Of a stretch of DNA of 64,000 nucleotides, positions 18,476-28,018 are shown piece after piece (position 1 is the stretch's first letter; each line of letters opens with the position of its first letter). Below the pieces are notes generated by a model. It ran no database searches. It was not told the origin of the DNA and worked only from the letters and a program-made list of their open reading frames with translations. Source of the DNA: Gemmatimonadota bacterium (GTDB lineage: Bacteria > Gemmatimonadota > Gemmatimonadetes > Longimicrobiales > Gaopeijiaceae); NCBI GenBank assembly GCA_002724575.1, contig PBPC01000077.1, positions 62,001-126,000 on the forward strand. The letters are read 5' to 3'. The position numbers and the translations under genes are program-made.

Positions 18476-18928
18476 CTACTTACGGAGGAGTTCAAGATGC
18501 GCGAGCGCAGGGTCTTCTTGACCGTCGAAGTCAAAGTCAAATTCGGTATCGCCGTCTAGGATCAATACGGTGTCGCCAACAAATTGGTAAGCTGAGACCT
18601 CATTCTCCCTACTTGGGAACTCTCGATTCAGGGTGACCGTGTTGGCGGTTGCAGAGATGGTGCCCATTTCCGTTTGTCCTAGGCCCGCATAAATCAGAAT
18701 TGCCGTGTAGCTACCGCTGGGTTGAATGTTGAGGTCAAAGGTCCCTCCGAGCTGAATAAGATCGATGGAAACCTGGTCTGACACGGAGCTAGTCAACACG
18801 AATGCAGTTGCCGTCCAATCACCAACGAACGCCTCAATCAAGGGGTCGGGGCCAGTAGGTGCTGGGTCCCCGCACCCAGCGAGGGATAACAAGAGCAGTG
18901 ATAGTACTCTACTTGGGCGTTTTCGCAT
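18476..18928 (-). CDS. Putative lipoprotein of unknown function (lipocalin-like?)
   Basis: MRKRPSRVLSLLLLSLAGCGDP lipobox; beta-rich mature sequence with an acidic DGDTEFDFDFDGQEDP segment. Confidence 0.6.
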   Translation of the reverse strand: MRKRPSRVLSLLLLSLAGCGDPAPTGPDPLIEAFVGDWTATAFVLTSSVSDQVSIDLIQLGGTFDLNIQPSGSYTAILIYAGLGQTEMGTISATANTVTLNREFPSRENEVSAYQFVGDTVLILDGDTEFDFDFDGQEDPALAHLELLRK

Positions 18929-19129
18929 TCAGGTTCTCCAGTGCATTGCTTCTCTACCTATAAGACATTTTCTATCTCTAAGGCGTTGAGAATCTATGGA
19001 GGTTAGCGTGAAAGTCCGAGGCCAGTGGATAAATCTGTGCGCGTTGGCTTTCGGGGTTACGCGTTATAACCATATATTCTTAGCTCTCTGGCTCTGCTAG
19101 AGCAGAATGTTTTTAGTTTTTGGGGGCGC

Positions 19130-19933
19130 ATGCCGCACGTTATAGCGATCGCTAATCAGAAAGGTGGGGTTGGAAAAAGTACCACAGCGATCAATCTTGG
19201 TGCCTCCCTGGCTGTGGCTGAAAAGCGCACGCTCGTTATTGACATTGACCCCCAGGCAAATGCTACGAGCGGCTTAGGCATTGAAACTAATGATCAACAC
19301 AAGACGATTTATGACGTATTAGTTCGAAGAATCCCCATAAAAGACACAATTGTCAGAGAACTTCACTTTCCGTGCCTAGACGTCATTGCTTCAACCCGGG
19401 ACCTCGTAGGAGCGGAGATCGAACTGGTCGGCGCCACGAATCGGGAAACGGTTTTAAGAGATGCGCTAGCCACTGTTCGAGGCCAGTACGACTACGTCCT
19501 CATGGATTGCCCGCCTTCTTTGGGACTTCTTACTCTTAACACCCTTATAGCTGCAGACTCAGTACTTATCCCCATTCAGTGTGAATTTTATGCGCTAGAA
19601 GGTATGACCCAGCTACTGAATACTGTGCGCCTGGTTCAGAGATCTCTAAATTCTCGACTTCACATTGAAGGGGTATTGCTGACGATGTTTGATGGTCGAC
19701 TGAACCTGTCAAAACAGGTAGCGGCCGAGGCACGGGAATACTTTGGTGCCAAGGTGTATCGGACGGCGATACCCAGAAACGTTAGGCTAGCCGAGGCCCC
19801 GAGCTTTGGAAGACCAATCGTGCTTTATGATGTCCTGTCTAGAGGCGCACAGGCTTACCTCGAGCTCGCTCAAGAAGTGATGGCGCAAAGGCATAGAGTA
19901 ACCAGTGCTTCTCCCCCGGTACTTTCGGCATGA
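19130..19933 (+). CDS. parA: Chromosome partitioning ATPase ParA/Soj
   Basis: IAIANQKGGVGKSTTAINLGASLA deviant Walker A; DYVLMDCPPSLGLLTLN. Confidence 0.97.
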   Translation: MPHVIAIANQKGGVGKSTTAINLGASLAVAEKRTLVIDIDPQANATSGLGIETNDQHKTIYDVLVRRIPIKDTIVRELHFPCLDVIASTRDLVGAEIELVGATNRETVLRDALATVRGQYDYVLMDCPPSLGLLTLNTLIAADSVLIPIQCEFYALEGMTQLLNTVRLVQRSLNSRLHIEGVLLTMFDGRLNLSKQVAAEAREYFGAKVYRTAIPRNVRLAEAPSFGRPIVLYDVLSRGAQAYLELAQEVMAQRHRVTSASPPVLSA

Positions 19934-20808
19934 GCCACGACCGTCTGGGGAAGGGACTCGGAGCACTGCTCGGTGATTATTTAGAGCCCGAGTTACAGCC
20001 CGGGGAAGTACAAAAGCTTAGGATTGCTTCAGTTCTGCCAAATCCAATGCAGCCTCGCAGGAGTTTTGTCCAGGCTGAATTGGAAGAACTGGCAGCCTCG
20101 ATTGCAGAGAATGGCCTTTTGCAGCCTATCGTTGTTCGTGCAGCAGCAGGTGCGGATAACTATGAACTGATCGCTGGTGAAAGACGTCTGCGCGCGGTTG
20201 GGATCCTAGGGTGGGATGAGGTACCGGTGATTGTGCGGGAGGCATCTGACCGAACTCTCCTAGTTCTGGCCCTTGTGGAAAATCTTCAGCGAGAGGCCCT
20301 CAATCCGCTTGAAGAGGCCGAAGGGTACGCTTCTTTGGGCGAACAGTTTAACATGAAGCAAGCAGATATCGCAGCTGCAGTTGGCAAAGACCGTTCAACA
20401 GTCTCAAATTTACTTAGGCTCCTTAAGCTGCCCGTCTCAGTTCGGAGGTTGGTGGAGAGGGGCGGCCTGTCGGCAGGTCATGCTCGAGCGCTGCTGGCTG
20501 TGGATGACCCGGTACGAGCAGCAGAATTAGGACAGCAGGCAGCCAAAGAAGGTTGGTCGGTAAGAGAAGTAGAACGAAGAGTGAGCGCTACTTCAAGAAA
20601 GAAGCGAAAGCGGAAAAGCACCGCGACCTCAGACCCAATAGTGAAAGCCTTCGAGGGCCAGCTACGAGATCACTTTTCTACGAGAGTTACCATTCGGGAA
20701 CAGGCAGGCCGCAAGGGCTCTATCGAAATTCAGTACCATGGACCTGAGGATTTCGAGCGGATATACGAACTGATGACTGGCCAGGACTCTTCTAGGGTTG
20801 GTGGATGA
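19930..20808 (+). CDS. parB: Chromosome partitioning protein ParB
   Basis: LGKGLGALLGD, NPMQPRRSF, LIAGERRLRA, LVENLQREALNPLEEA; HTH around KQADIAAAVGKDRSTVSNLLRLLKLP. Confidence 0.97.
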   Translation: MSHDRLGKGLGALLGDYLEPELQPGEVQKLRIASVLPNPMQPRRSFVQAELEELAASIAENGLLQPIVVRAAAGADNYELIAGERRLRAVGILGWDEVPVIVREASDRTLLVLALVENLQREALNPLEEAEGYASLGEQFNMKQADIAAAVGKDRSTVSNLLRLLKLPVSVRRLVERGGLSAGHARALLAVDDPVRAAELGQQAAKEGWSVREVERRVSATSRKKRKRKSTATSDPIVKAFEGQLRDHFSTRVTIREQAGRKGSIEIQYHGPEDFERIYELMTGQDSSRVGG

Positions 20809-21587
20809 GCCCACTGGCTCGGCGGGATTTCACGATCATGGTGGTCCCAGAAGACGGAAGTGTAAGTCATTCGTACCGAGTCACTTACAAGCGTTTACGC
20901 TTCATGATGGGGGTCGGGATCATAGCAGGGATCACGTTCATCGGTATGGCGGGAAGTTGGTGGTATCTCGCTGCTCGTGCATCGCACGTTAATGACCTTG
21001 AAGCCCGCCTGGAGGTTATGGGGAGTGAGCAAGTTCGGCTCGAGGCGATAGCTGCCGACTTAGCGACAGCGGAGGCACAATATGCTCGCCTCAGGTCCCT
21101 TCTGGCGCCCAACTTGCCGCTTGACGATGGGGGCATATGGCTCCCCGCCTCCGAAGCGAGCAATAGCGGTTCTGGGTTGGCGGAAGCGGCGGGTGCTCTA
21201 GCCACTATACCTAGTGTATGGCCACTGACGGAGAGCGGGATCATAACCCAAGGGCTCCTTCGGGGGGCAGGGGGAAGGCACCCGGGGCTGGATATAGCGG
21301 TGCCGACCGATTCATATATTAGGGCTGCAGGTGGAGGAAGAGTCGTTGAAGTCGGTACGGACGAAGTTTACGGGCTGTTCGTGGTAATTGACCACAGTGA
21401 AGGATATAGCACAGTTTATGCCCATACTTCAGCTCAAATGGTTGAACAGGGACAACAAGTAAGGGAGCGGGAAGTTATAGCGCTGAGCGGATCCAGTGGG
21501 CAATCGACGGCACCACATCTCCACTTTGAAATTCACTTAAACGGGGATGCAGTCGATCCCCTGACGATGGTTGAGCAGCCCAATTAG
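20805..21587 (+). CDS. M23 family metallopeptidase, membrane-anchored
   Basis: N-terminal TM plus coiled-coil; C-terminal GRHPGLDIAVPTDS...HSEGYSTVYAHTS...APHLHFEIHLNG (HxH and HxxxD-type LytM motifs). Confidence 0.92.
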   Translation: MSPLARRDFTIMVVPEDGSVSHSYRVTYKRLRFMMGVGIIAGITFIGMAGSWWYLAARASHVNDLEARLEVMGSEQVRLEAIAADLATAEAQYARLRSLLAPNLPLDDGGIWLPASEASNSGSGLAEAAGALATIPSVWPLTESGIITQGLLRGAGGRHPGLDIAVPTDSYIRAAGGGRVVEVGTDEVYGLFVVIDHSEGYSTVYAHTSAQMVEQGQQVREREVIALSGSSGQSTAPHLHFEIHLNGDAVDPLTMVEQPN

Positions 21588-21649
21588 TGCCCGCGCGAGA
21601 AGTTGCGATTACTTTCTTGCCCGGAGAGTCCAAACCTCAAAGAGGCTGA

Positions 21650-22054
21650 ATGGCAAGTCAACGAAGCGGCAATAAGCCTTCCCCCGAGGCGCTCATCTCT
21701 ATTATTGGGCCAGGTATGACCGTCGTAGGGGACTGTGAAACTGAGGGTTCACTAAGAATAGAAGGAAATATTGCGGGTAGTATCCGAGCCGGAAAAGCGG
21801 TGGTAGTGGGAGAGAACGCTTGGGTTAAGGGGGACATCAGCACGCAGGATGCCGTTCTGTCAGGGAAGGTTACCGGTACTATCGTGGCCGAATCACGGCT
21901 CGAAGTAAAAGCGAGTAGCCAGATTGAGGGAGATGTCCACGCCCGCCGCTTGCAGCTTGAGGAGGGCGCGGTCCTAAATGGGACCGTAAACATGGGTGGT
22001 GCATCAAAGGGCACCGGGACCGAGATCTCTCGCGGGGAAACTCCGAGGAGCTAA
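21650..22054 (+). CDS. Bactofilin family polymer-forming protein
   Basis: SIIGPGMTVVGDCETEGSLRIEGNIAGSIRAGKAVVVGENAWVKGDI beta-helical repeats (DUF583). Confidence 0.92.
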   Translation: MASQRSGNKPSPEALISIIGPGMTVVGDCETEGSLRIEGNIAGSIRAGKAVVVGENAWVKGDISTQDAVLSGKVTGTIVAESRLEVKASSQIEGDVHARRLQLEEGAVLNGTVNMGGASKGTGTEISRGETPRS

Positions 22055-22202
22055 GGAGGCGAATCTTTTCCCCGGTGTTACTGCAAGACTTGGCTGACCG
22101 GGGGTTATAATAGGCCCGGCTCGAGATAGAGCATAACTCATTGTGCTACAACACTTTAAGAATAAATGGGCGCGACAAGATCGTTCACCCGTATAATCCA
22201 AT

Positions 22203-22961
22203 ATGAAATTAGAATCTATATTCCAATATCTTGATGGTTTCCTGCTAGTCGATGGGTACCCTGACTATCCACAATCAGTGAATGGCGTTCAGGTGGACGG
22301 GTCAGGAGAAGTAAAACACGTCGCTGTTGCTGTAGATGCTTCTGAAGCAACGATCAACGAAGCGGTCGACCTAGGGGCAGATCTGCTGATCGTGCACCAC
22401 GGTTTATTTTGGAAGGGGTTGCAGCCGCTCACCGGTCGCTATTTCCGTAAGGTCAGGAAGTTGATCGAGGGGGAGGTTGCTCTGTACTCCTGCCATCTAC
22501 CATTGGATAGCCATCCAGAGGTCGGGAACTGCATTCTACTGGCAAAATCGTTAGGGTTGGAGATCGAGGGACGATTCGGGGACCACCAAGGGGTTAACGT
22601 AGGTTGGTGGGGAAGGAAAGAGGGAGGTGCGGAGGCCGCCGTGCTTGTGCAGGAACTAGAGGTAGTACTCAATGGTCCGGTTCGGCTGGTAAAGGGTGGC
22701 CCAAAAGTGATGGAGAAGATCGGGGTGGTGACGGGAGCTGGAGGGTCCTTCATAGAGGAGTCAGTTGCTCTAGGTCTAGATGCTCTGGTTACAGGTGAGA
22801 TGAATCATGCAGAGTATTTTGATGCGATGGAACTTGGGATATCTGTGTTGCTGGGAGGGCACTATGCGACGGAGACGTTTGGAGTGAGGGCGTTGGGGGC
22901 CCACCTGGAAGAACGATTCGATCTAACGTGGGAGTTCTTGGAACAGCCTACCGGATTCTAG
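22203..22961 (+). CDS. Nif3-like dinuclear metal centre hexameric protein
   Basis: VNGVQVDGSGEVKHVAVAVDAS, LLIVHHGLFW, HLPLDSHPEVGN, GGHYATETFGVRAL. Confidence 0.92.
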   Translation: MKLESIFQYLDGFLLVDGYPDYPQSVNGVQVDGSGEVKHVAVAVDASEATINEAVDLGADLLIVHHGLFWKGLQPLTGRYFRKVRKLIEGEVALYSCHLPLDSHPEVGNCILLAKSLGLEIEGRFGDHQGVNVGWWGRKEGGAEAAVLVQELEVVLNGPVRLVKGGPKVMEKIGVVTGAGGSFIEESVALGLDALVTGEMNHAEYFDAMELGISVLLGGHYATETFGVRALGAHLEERFDLTWEFLEQPTGF

Positions 22962-23137
22962 AAATGTTGGATGCCAGTGTCGTAGGCACCTGCCATCTAG
23001 ATTCGCCCTAGTTACTCGAAAACCGCTACAGGGATTCCGTTGCAAGCGTTTCAGCGCTACGGTACCATCTTCTGCCGAATCAATCACCGTGCTTGGTCCC
23101 GGAATCGCCGGGCCTCTTAGGTATGGAAGGAGTTTCA

Positions 23138-25429
23138 ATGACTCGACGTTTGAGTGCGATCCTTAGCGTCTTCATTATCTTAACCCCCTCGCTCACAGCT
23201 CAGCGCATTCCTTCCCCGCAGCAGTATTTCGGGTTTGAAATGGGATCAGACCGAAGATTGGCAAACTGGGACGAGTTGAGCTCATACTATGAAGAACTCG
23301 CTGAAAACAGCCAGCGAGTAATTGTTGACACTCTTGGGGCCACAACAACTGGCCAACCTTTCGTGATGCTTACGATCACGAGCCCCGAAAACCATGCGCG
23401 ACTTGCAGAGCTAAGAGACATCCAAATGAAGTTGGCAGATCCGAGGATGATCTCAAGTGAGTCAGAGCTCGACCAGCTTTTCGATGATGGTAAGGCTGTA
23501 GCGATGATCACTCACGGTATCCATTCGACAGAGGTAGGCCCAAGCCAGATGGCAGCCCGCCTGGCTTACACCATGGCCTCGTCTAATGAAGAGAGAATCC
23601 TCGAGATTCTGGAAAACGTGATCTTCCTGCAGATTCCGTCACTGAATCCAGATGGTCTCCAGTGGGTTAATGATTGGTATAATGAGCATGTAAGGACGCA
23701 GTTCGAGGCAGCTCCCCTTCCTTGGCTGTACCACTTTTATACCGGACATGACAACAACCGAGACTGGTATGCGTTCACCCAAGACGAGACCATTCTTACG
23801 GTGGGTGCTCAGAATGCCTGGCATCCGCACATAGTACATGATGTGCACCAGATGGGAGGTAATGGTGCACGGATATTCTTTCCACCCTATATCGAGCCCT
23901 GGGAACCAAATATCGATCCGGCTCTCACTACGGCGGTCAGCCAGCTTGGTACCTACATGGCTGCTGAGTTAACAGCTCAGGGGAAAAGGGGAGTCGTGGT
24001 GAACGCCCAATACGATGCGTTTACTCCTGCTCGGGCCTATATGCACTATCACGGCGCTGCTCGCATTCTTTCGGAGACTGCCTCGGCACGGATGGCGTCG
24101 CCGACGACCATCCCGCCCGAGGTATTAGGCCCCGGCCGGAACTTCGATGCGAGTCAGCGGTCTTGGAATTTTCCCAATCCTTGGGAAGGCGGTGCCTGGG
24201 GATTGCCAGATATTGTGGATTACCAGTACTCCGGAGCCCTGGCGCTGCTCACTAATGCAGCCAAGAACCGGCGCTTCTGGCTAGAGAACTTCTATGGTGT
24301 CAACAAGCGCGCAGTGGACAAGTGGGATGCTTGGCCTGATGCCTGGGTCATCCCAGGTAATCAGGAAAACCAAACCGGTGTGAACTACGCACTCCGGTCG
24401 CTTGTTATGTCAGAAGTGGAGGTAGCTGAGGCGCGGGAAGCTTTTTCCGTGGATGGCGTGGACTTCCCTGCTGGGAGCTATGTCATCCCAATGAATCAGC
24501 CATACGCAGGCTTTGCAAATTCAATGTTGGAGGTGCAGCAATACCCGGATTTGCGGGAATATCCGGGAGGGCCACCTCAGCGTCCTTATGACGTAACTGC
24601 GCACACATTCGGTTATTTGCTCGATTTTGAGGCTATTGAGGTTGAGGGGAGCATCAGGGTTGAGTTATCCGAACCTATCGCAGCACCAGATTTTGACTTT
24701 CAATTGCCACCGCACCTTAATGGGTCCGATGCACCGCGAGTGGCGATGTACAAGTCCTGGCAAGAGCCAATGCCAGCAGGATGGCAGCGCTGGGTTCTGG
24801 ACCAGCATGGTATGGCGTATGACACCCTTCATGATGCGGATATTCATAGTGGTGCCTTGGATGACTACGATGTCCTACTCTTCCAGGCTCAGGACGGTAA
24901 CTCCATTAGAAACGGATTCCGCAGAGGAGAACTGCCTCGCCAATATACGGGTGGTTTGGGTGACCAGGGGGTTCAGGCGGTTAGTGACTTTGTGCGAAAT
25001 GGGGGACGTGTTATCGCCATTGAGGCCGCAACGGACTTTATCGCTGAACTCTTTGACCTAGATATCTCTAATCTCACTTCGGGCCTTCCGAACACACAAT
25101 TCTATATCCCCGGGTCGATCCTAAGGCTTGAACTCGATTCAGTATCAGAAATTAACGAAGGTATGAGAGATGAAATTTCTGCGTGGTACTGGCGGAGTAG
25201 TATGGCATACGAAGTCGATGATCCAAGGATTCGAATTGTTGCCCGCTATGGGCAGGGTGACCCCCTACTCTCAGGGTGGGTACTTGGTGGAGAACACATC
25301 GCAGGAGAGGCTGCTATCCTAGAGGCTGATATTGGTGAGGGTTCATTGGTCCTGTTTGGTTTCCAGCCGAATTATCGTGCACAAACTGTTGCAACATGGC
25401 CCTTATTGTTTAATGCGATGAGGAAATGA
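23138..25429 (+). CDS. Secreted M14 family zinc carboxypeptidase
   Basis: Signal peptide MTRRLSAILSVFIILTPSLTAQ; ITHGIHSTEVGPSQMA (HxxE), IPSLNPDGLQ. ORF opens upstream at 23093. Confidence 0.85.
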   Translation: MTRRLSAILSVFIILTPSLTAQRIPSPQQYFGFEMGSDRRLANWDELSSYYEELAENSQRVIVDTLGATTTGQPFVMLTITSPENHARLAELRDIQMKLADPRMISSESELDQLFDDGKAVAMITHGIHSTEVGPSQMAARLAYTMASSNEERILEILENVIFLQIPSLNPDGLQWVNDWYNEHVRTQFEAAPLPWLYHFYTGHDNNRDWYAFTQDETILTVGAQNAWHPHIVHDVHQMGGNGARIFFPPYIEPWEPNIDPALTTAVSQLGTYMAAELTAQGKRGVVVNAQYDAFTPARAYMHYHGAARILSETASARMASPTTIPPEVLGPGRNFDASQRSWNFPNPWEGGAWGLPDIVDYQYSGALALLTNAAKNRRFWLENFYGVNKRAVDKWDAWPDAWVIPGNQENQTGVNYALRSLVMSEVEVAEAREAFSVDGVDFPAGSYVIPMNQPYAGFANSMLEVQQYPDLREYPGGPPQRPYDVTAHTFGYLLDFEAIEVEGSIRVELSEPIAAPDFDFQLPPHLNGSDAPRVAMYKSWQEPMPAGWQRWVLDQHGMAYDTLHDADIHSGALDDYDVLLFQAQDGNSIRNGFRRGELPRQYTGGLGDQGVQAVSDFVRNGGRVIAIEAATDFIAELFDLDISNLTSGLPNTQFYIPGSILRLELDSVSEINEGMRDEISAWYWRSSMAYEVDDPRIRIVARYGQGDPLLSGWVLGGEHIAGEAAILEADIGEGSLVLFGFQPNYRAQTVATWPLLFNAMRK

Positions 25430-26214
25430 CTACTCCAGTATGCTCTAAGTGCGGTAAGGCCGCTTCGGGAAACTTCTGTCAGGAATGTGGAGCTAAAGTT
25501 GAGGGGTACTTCTGTCAGGAGTGTGGGGCGCAGATTAGCGCAACAGCCAAGTATTGTAACCGATGTGGAAACCAAATCAGCGTAAGCGAACATCGGGCTG
25601 CAGCTACTGCCACCCTTGGTGGCAAGAATCTCCCTTGGTGGATTGCGGGGACGGCGATGTTCGCACTTATCGCTATGCTGGGTATACAAATGATGCAACG
25701 AGGGGGGCCATCTATTCCACCGGCAGCTCCAGTCACAGGCCAGTCTGGCGGTGGGGCAATGACTGGCTCGCCTCCGGACTTATCAACCATGACACCGGTG
25801 GAGGCGGCAAACCGCCTTTTTAATAGAGTAATGACGGCCGTTGCGGCTGGGGATTCGACCGAAGCTCAACAGTTCATGCCTATGGCCATTGGTGCTTATG
25901 AGCGAGCACGGCCCCTGGATCACGATGGCCTTTTTCATCTTTCAATGCTCCAGCGTACGGCGATGCAACTTGAGGCTGCCCTAGGAACCGCAGAAGAGAT
26001 TCTAGAGGACAATCCAAACCACTTACTCGGGTTGAGTGCTGCGGCAAAAGCTGCGGTGGAGCTAGGGTTGGGCGATATAGCTGCAGCATACTATGAACAT
26101 GTGCTTGAGGTCTATGAGTCACAGATGGGGCAGGATATTCCGGAATACATGGACCATGCTCCGATCACCGATAGCCTCAAGGCTGAAGCTGAAGCGTTCC
26201 TAGGTGGTCGCTAA
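25426..26214 (+). CDS. Zinc-ribbon, single-TM protein with TPR-like C-terminus
   Basis: CSKCGKAASGNFCQECGAKVEGYFCQECGAQISATAKYCNRCG; TM WWIAGTAMFALIAMLG; helical repeat tail; 4-nt overlap with the preceding gene. Confidence 0.7.
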   Translation: MTTPVCSKCGKAASGNFCQECGAKVEGYFCQECGAQISATAKYCNRCGNQISVSEHRAAATATLGGKNLPWWIAGTAMFALIAMLGIQMMQRGGPSIPPAAPVTGQSGGGAMTGSPPDLSTMTPVEAANRLFNRVMTAVAAGDSTEAQQFMPMAIGAYERARPLDHDGLFHLSMLQRTAMQLEAALGTAEEILEDNPNHLLGLSAAAKAAVELGLGDIAAAYYEHVLEVYESQMGQDIPEYMDHAPITDSLKAEAEAFLGGR

Positions 26215-26250
26215 GAAGGAGACCAGGAAGATACAGATAGGGTTCTGGGG

Positions 26251-27237
26251 ATGAGAGTATTCGTGACGGGAGGCACTGGCCTTCTCGGTTCGCACCTGGC
26301 TGAAGAACTGCGCTCTTGTGGGCAAGATGTAGTTGCTCTTAATCGATGTGGATCTGACGCAGCCTTCCTTAGGTCCCAAGGCTGTATTCTGGTAGAAGGT
26401 GACGTGCAGGATGATATTGAATCTCTTGCCGAACTAATGGCTGGGTGCACACATCTTGTACACTCTGCTGCAATTGTATACGGCGGTAAGTCTTGGCCGA
26501 AGGTCCGAGCTGTAAACGTTGATGGGACACGAAACGTCCTTATGGCTGCTGTAAGAGCTGGAATTAACTTTGCAGTTCATGTTTCATCAGTTGTGGTCTA
26601 TGGGATCGTGGACGGGAATGTTACCGAGGACACGCCACTTGATGGGCGGATCCACAATGATGACCTCTATGCTCGTTCCAAACGTCAGGCAGAGGTGGTA
26701 GCGCGGGAGATTGAAGAAAAGCACGGATTGCCTGTGTCAGTAGTTCGCCCCTGCGGAGTCTATGGTGAGAGGGACCGACTCACAGCATTAACAGTGGCGA
26801 AGTTCCTGAGATTGCCCATTGTACCCCTATTAGGATCAGGAAGAAATACCATCCCGGTGGTCTATTCAGGAAATGTAGCCCACGCCTTACGGTTGGTGCT
26901 TGAGTCGGCTCGCGGGGGCACCACATATGATGTCGGATTCGACATACCGCTTAGCCAACGAGCTATGTTAGAGGACCTCGCAAGTGGCCTTGGTAAACGG
27001 CCGCGCTTTCTGGCTACGCCAGCGAGCCTGATTCGGAAGGGAGCTCGGGTACTCGACAGAGTTGGGGCATTCATCCCAGGAGTGGAGCATCTTTCAATCT
27101 CTAGGGTGGCTGAGTTTGCTCTTGGTGAAAATCCGTATGTATCAAAGCGGCTTCGCGAAGAGTTGGGCTGGGATCCTCCCTACCGTCATAAGGACGCCCT
27201 CATACGCACAGGTCAGTGGCTTACTAGGCACACCTGA
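26251..27237 (+). CDS. NAD-dependent epimerase/dehydratase (extended SDR)
   Basis: MRVFVTGGTGLLGSHLAEEL; VHSAAIV; YARSKRQAE (YxxxK). Confidence 0.9.
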   Translation: MRVFVTGGTGLLGSHLAEELRSCGQDVVALNRCGSDAAFLRSQGCILVEGDVQDDIESLAELMAGCTHLVHSAAIVYGGKSWPKVRAVNVDGTRNVLMAAVRAGINFAVHVSSVVVYGIVDGNVTEDTPLDGRIHNDDLYARSKRQAEVVAREIEEKHGLPVSVVRPCGVYGERDRLTALTVAKFLRLPIVPLLGSGRNTIPVVYSGNVAHALRLVLESARGGTTYDVGFDIPLSQRAMLEDLASGLGKRPRFLATPASLIRKGARVLDRVGAFIPGVEHLSISRVAEFALGENPYVSKRLREELGWDPPYRHKDALIRTGQWLTRHT

Positions 27238-27271
27238 GAATGATCATGATACCGGAATACGCAGATAAAGG

Positions 27272-28018
27272 ATGGTCATGAAGCAAATGAAGACAGAACT
27301 CGAACCTGACAGGTACCGCGAGGGTGCAACACAAGATGAACGCCTGCTTGAACGCGTCGAAGACCTTCAAGCCATGGGCATGGATGCGTGGCGCATTTTT
27401 CGAATCATGGGTGAGTTTGTCGAAGGGTTTGAGGAGATGTCAGAGATCGGTCCGGCAGTCTCGATCTTTGGTTCTGCTCGAGCGAATTCCGATACACCTA
27501 TGTACCAAGAATGTGTAGAAACGGCTCGTCTACTCGGGGAAGCAGGATTTGCGATTATCACTGGTGGCGGTCCAGGTATGATGGAGGCGGCAAACCGAGG
27601 AGCAAAAGAGGGGGGTGCTACCTCAGTCGGATGTAATATTGAGCTTCCTTTCGAACAGGAGAGCAACGATTTCATAGATGTCTCAATCGACTTTCGTTAC
27701 TTCTTTGTCAGAAAGACAATGTTCGTAAAATACGCTGAGGCTTTCGTGATTTTCCCAGGAGGCTTCGGAACTATGGATGAACTCTTCGAGTCACTCACGC
27801 TCATTCAAACCCATAAGGTTCGACACTTTCCTCTTGTACTTTTTGGGTCGGAGTATTGGGGCGGTCTGCTCGACTGGCTTCGTGATACGATGGTTGATGA
27901 AGGGAAAATCACTCAAGAAGATCTGGACATGATTTTCGTCACGAATGATCCGGTGGATGCCCGGGACCATATAGTGGCCGGGTATAAGACTCGTATGGCA
28001 GCCTTAAGCAGCTCTTAG
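27272..28018 (+). CDS. LOG family / TIGR00730 Rossmann-fold protein
   Basis: ITGGGPGMMEAANRGAKEGG and FPGGFGTMDELFE motifs. Confidence 0.92.
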   Translation: MVMKQMKTELEPDRYREGATQDERLLERVEDLQAMGMDAWRIFRIMGEFVEGFEEMSEIGPAVSIFGSARANSDTPMYQECVETARLLGEAGFAIITGGGPGMMEAANRGAKEGGATSVGCNIELPFEQESNDFIDVSIDFRYFFVRKTMFVKYAEAFVIFPGGFGTMDELFESLTLIQTHKVRHFPLVLFGSEYWGGLLDWLRDTMVDEGKITQEDLDMIFVTNDPVDARDHIVAGYKTRMAALSSS

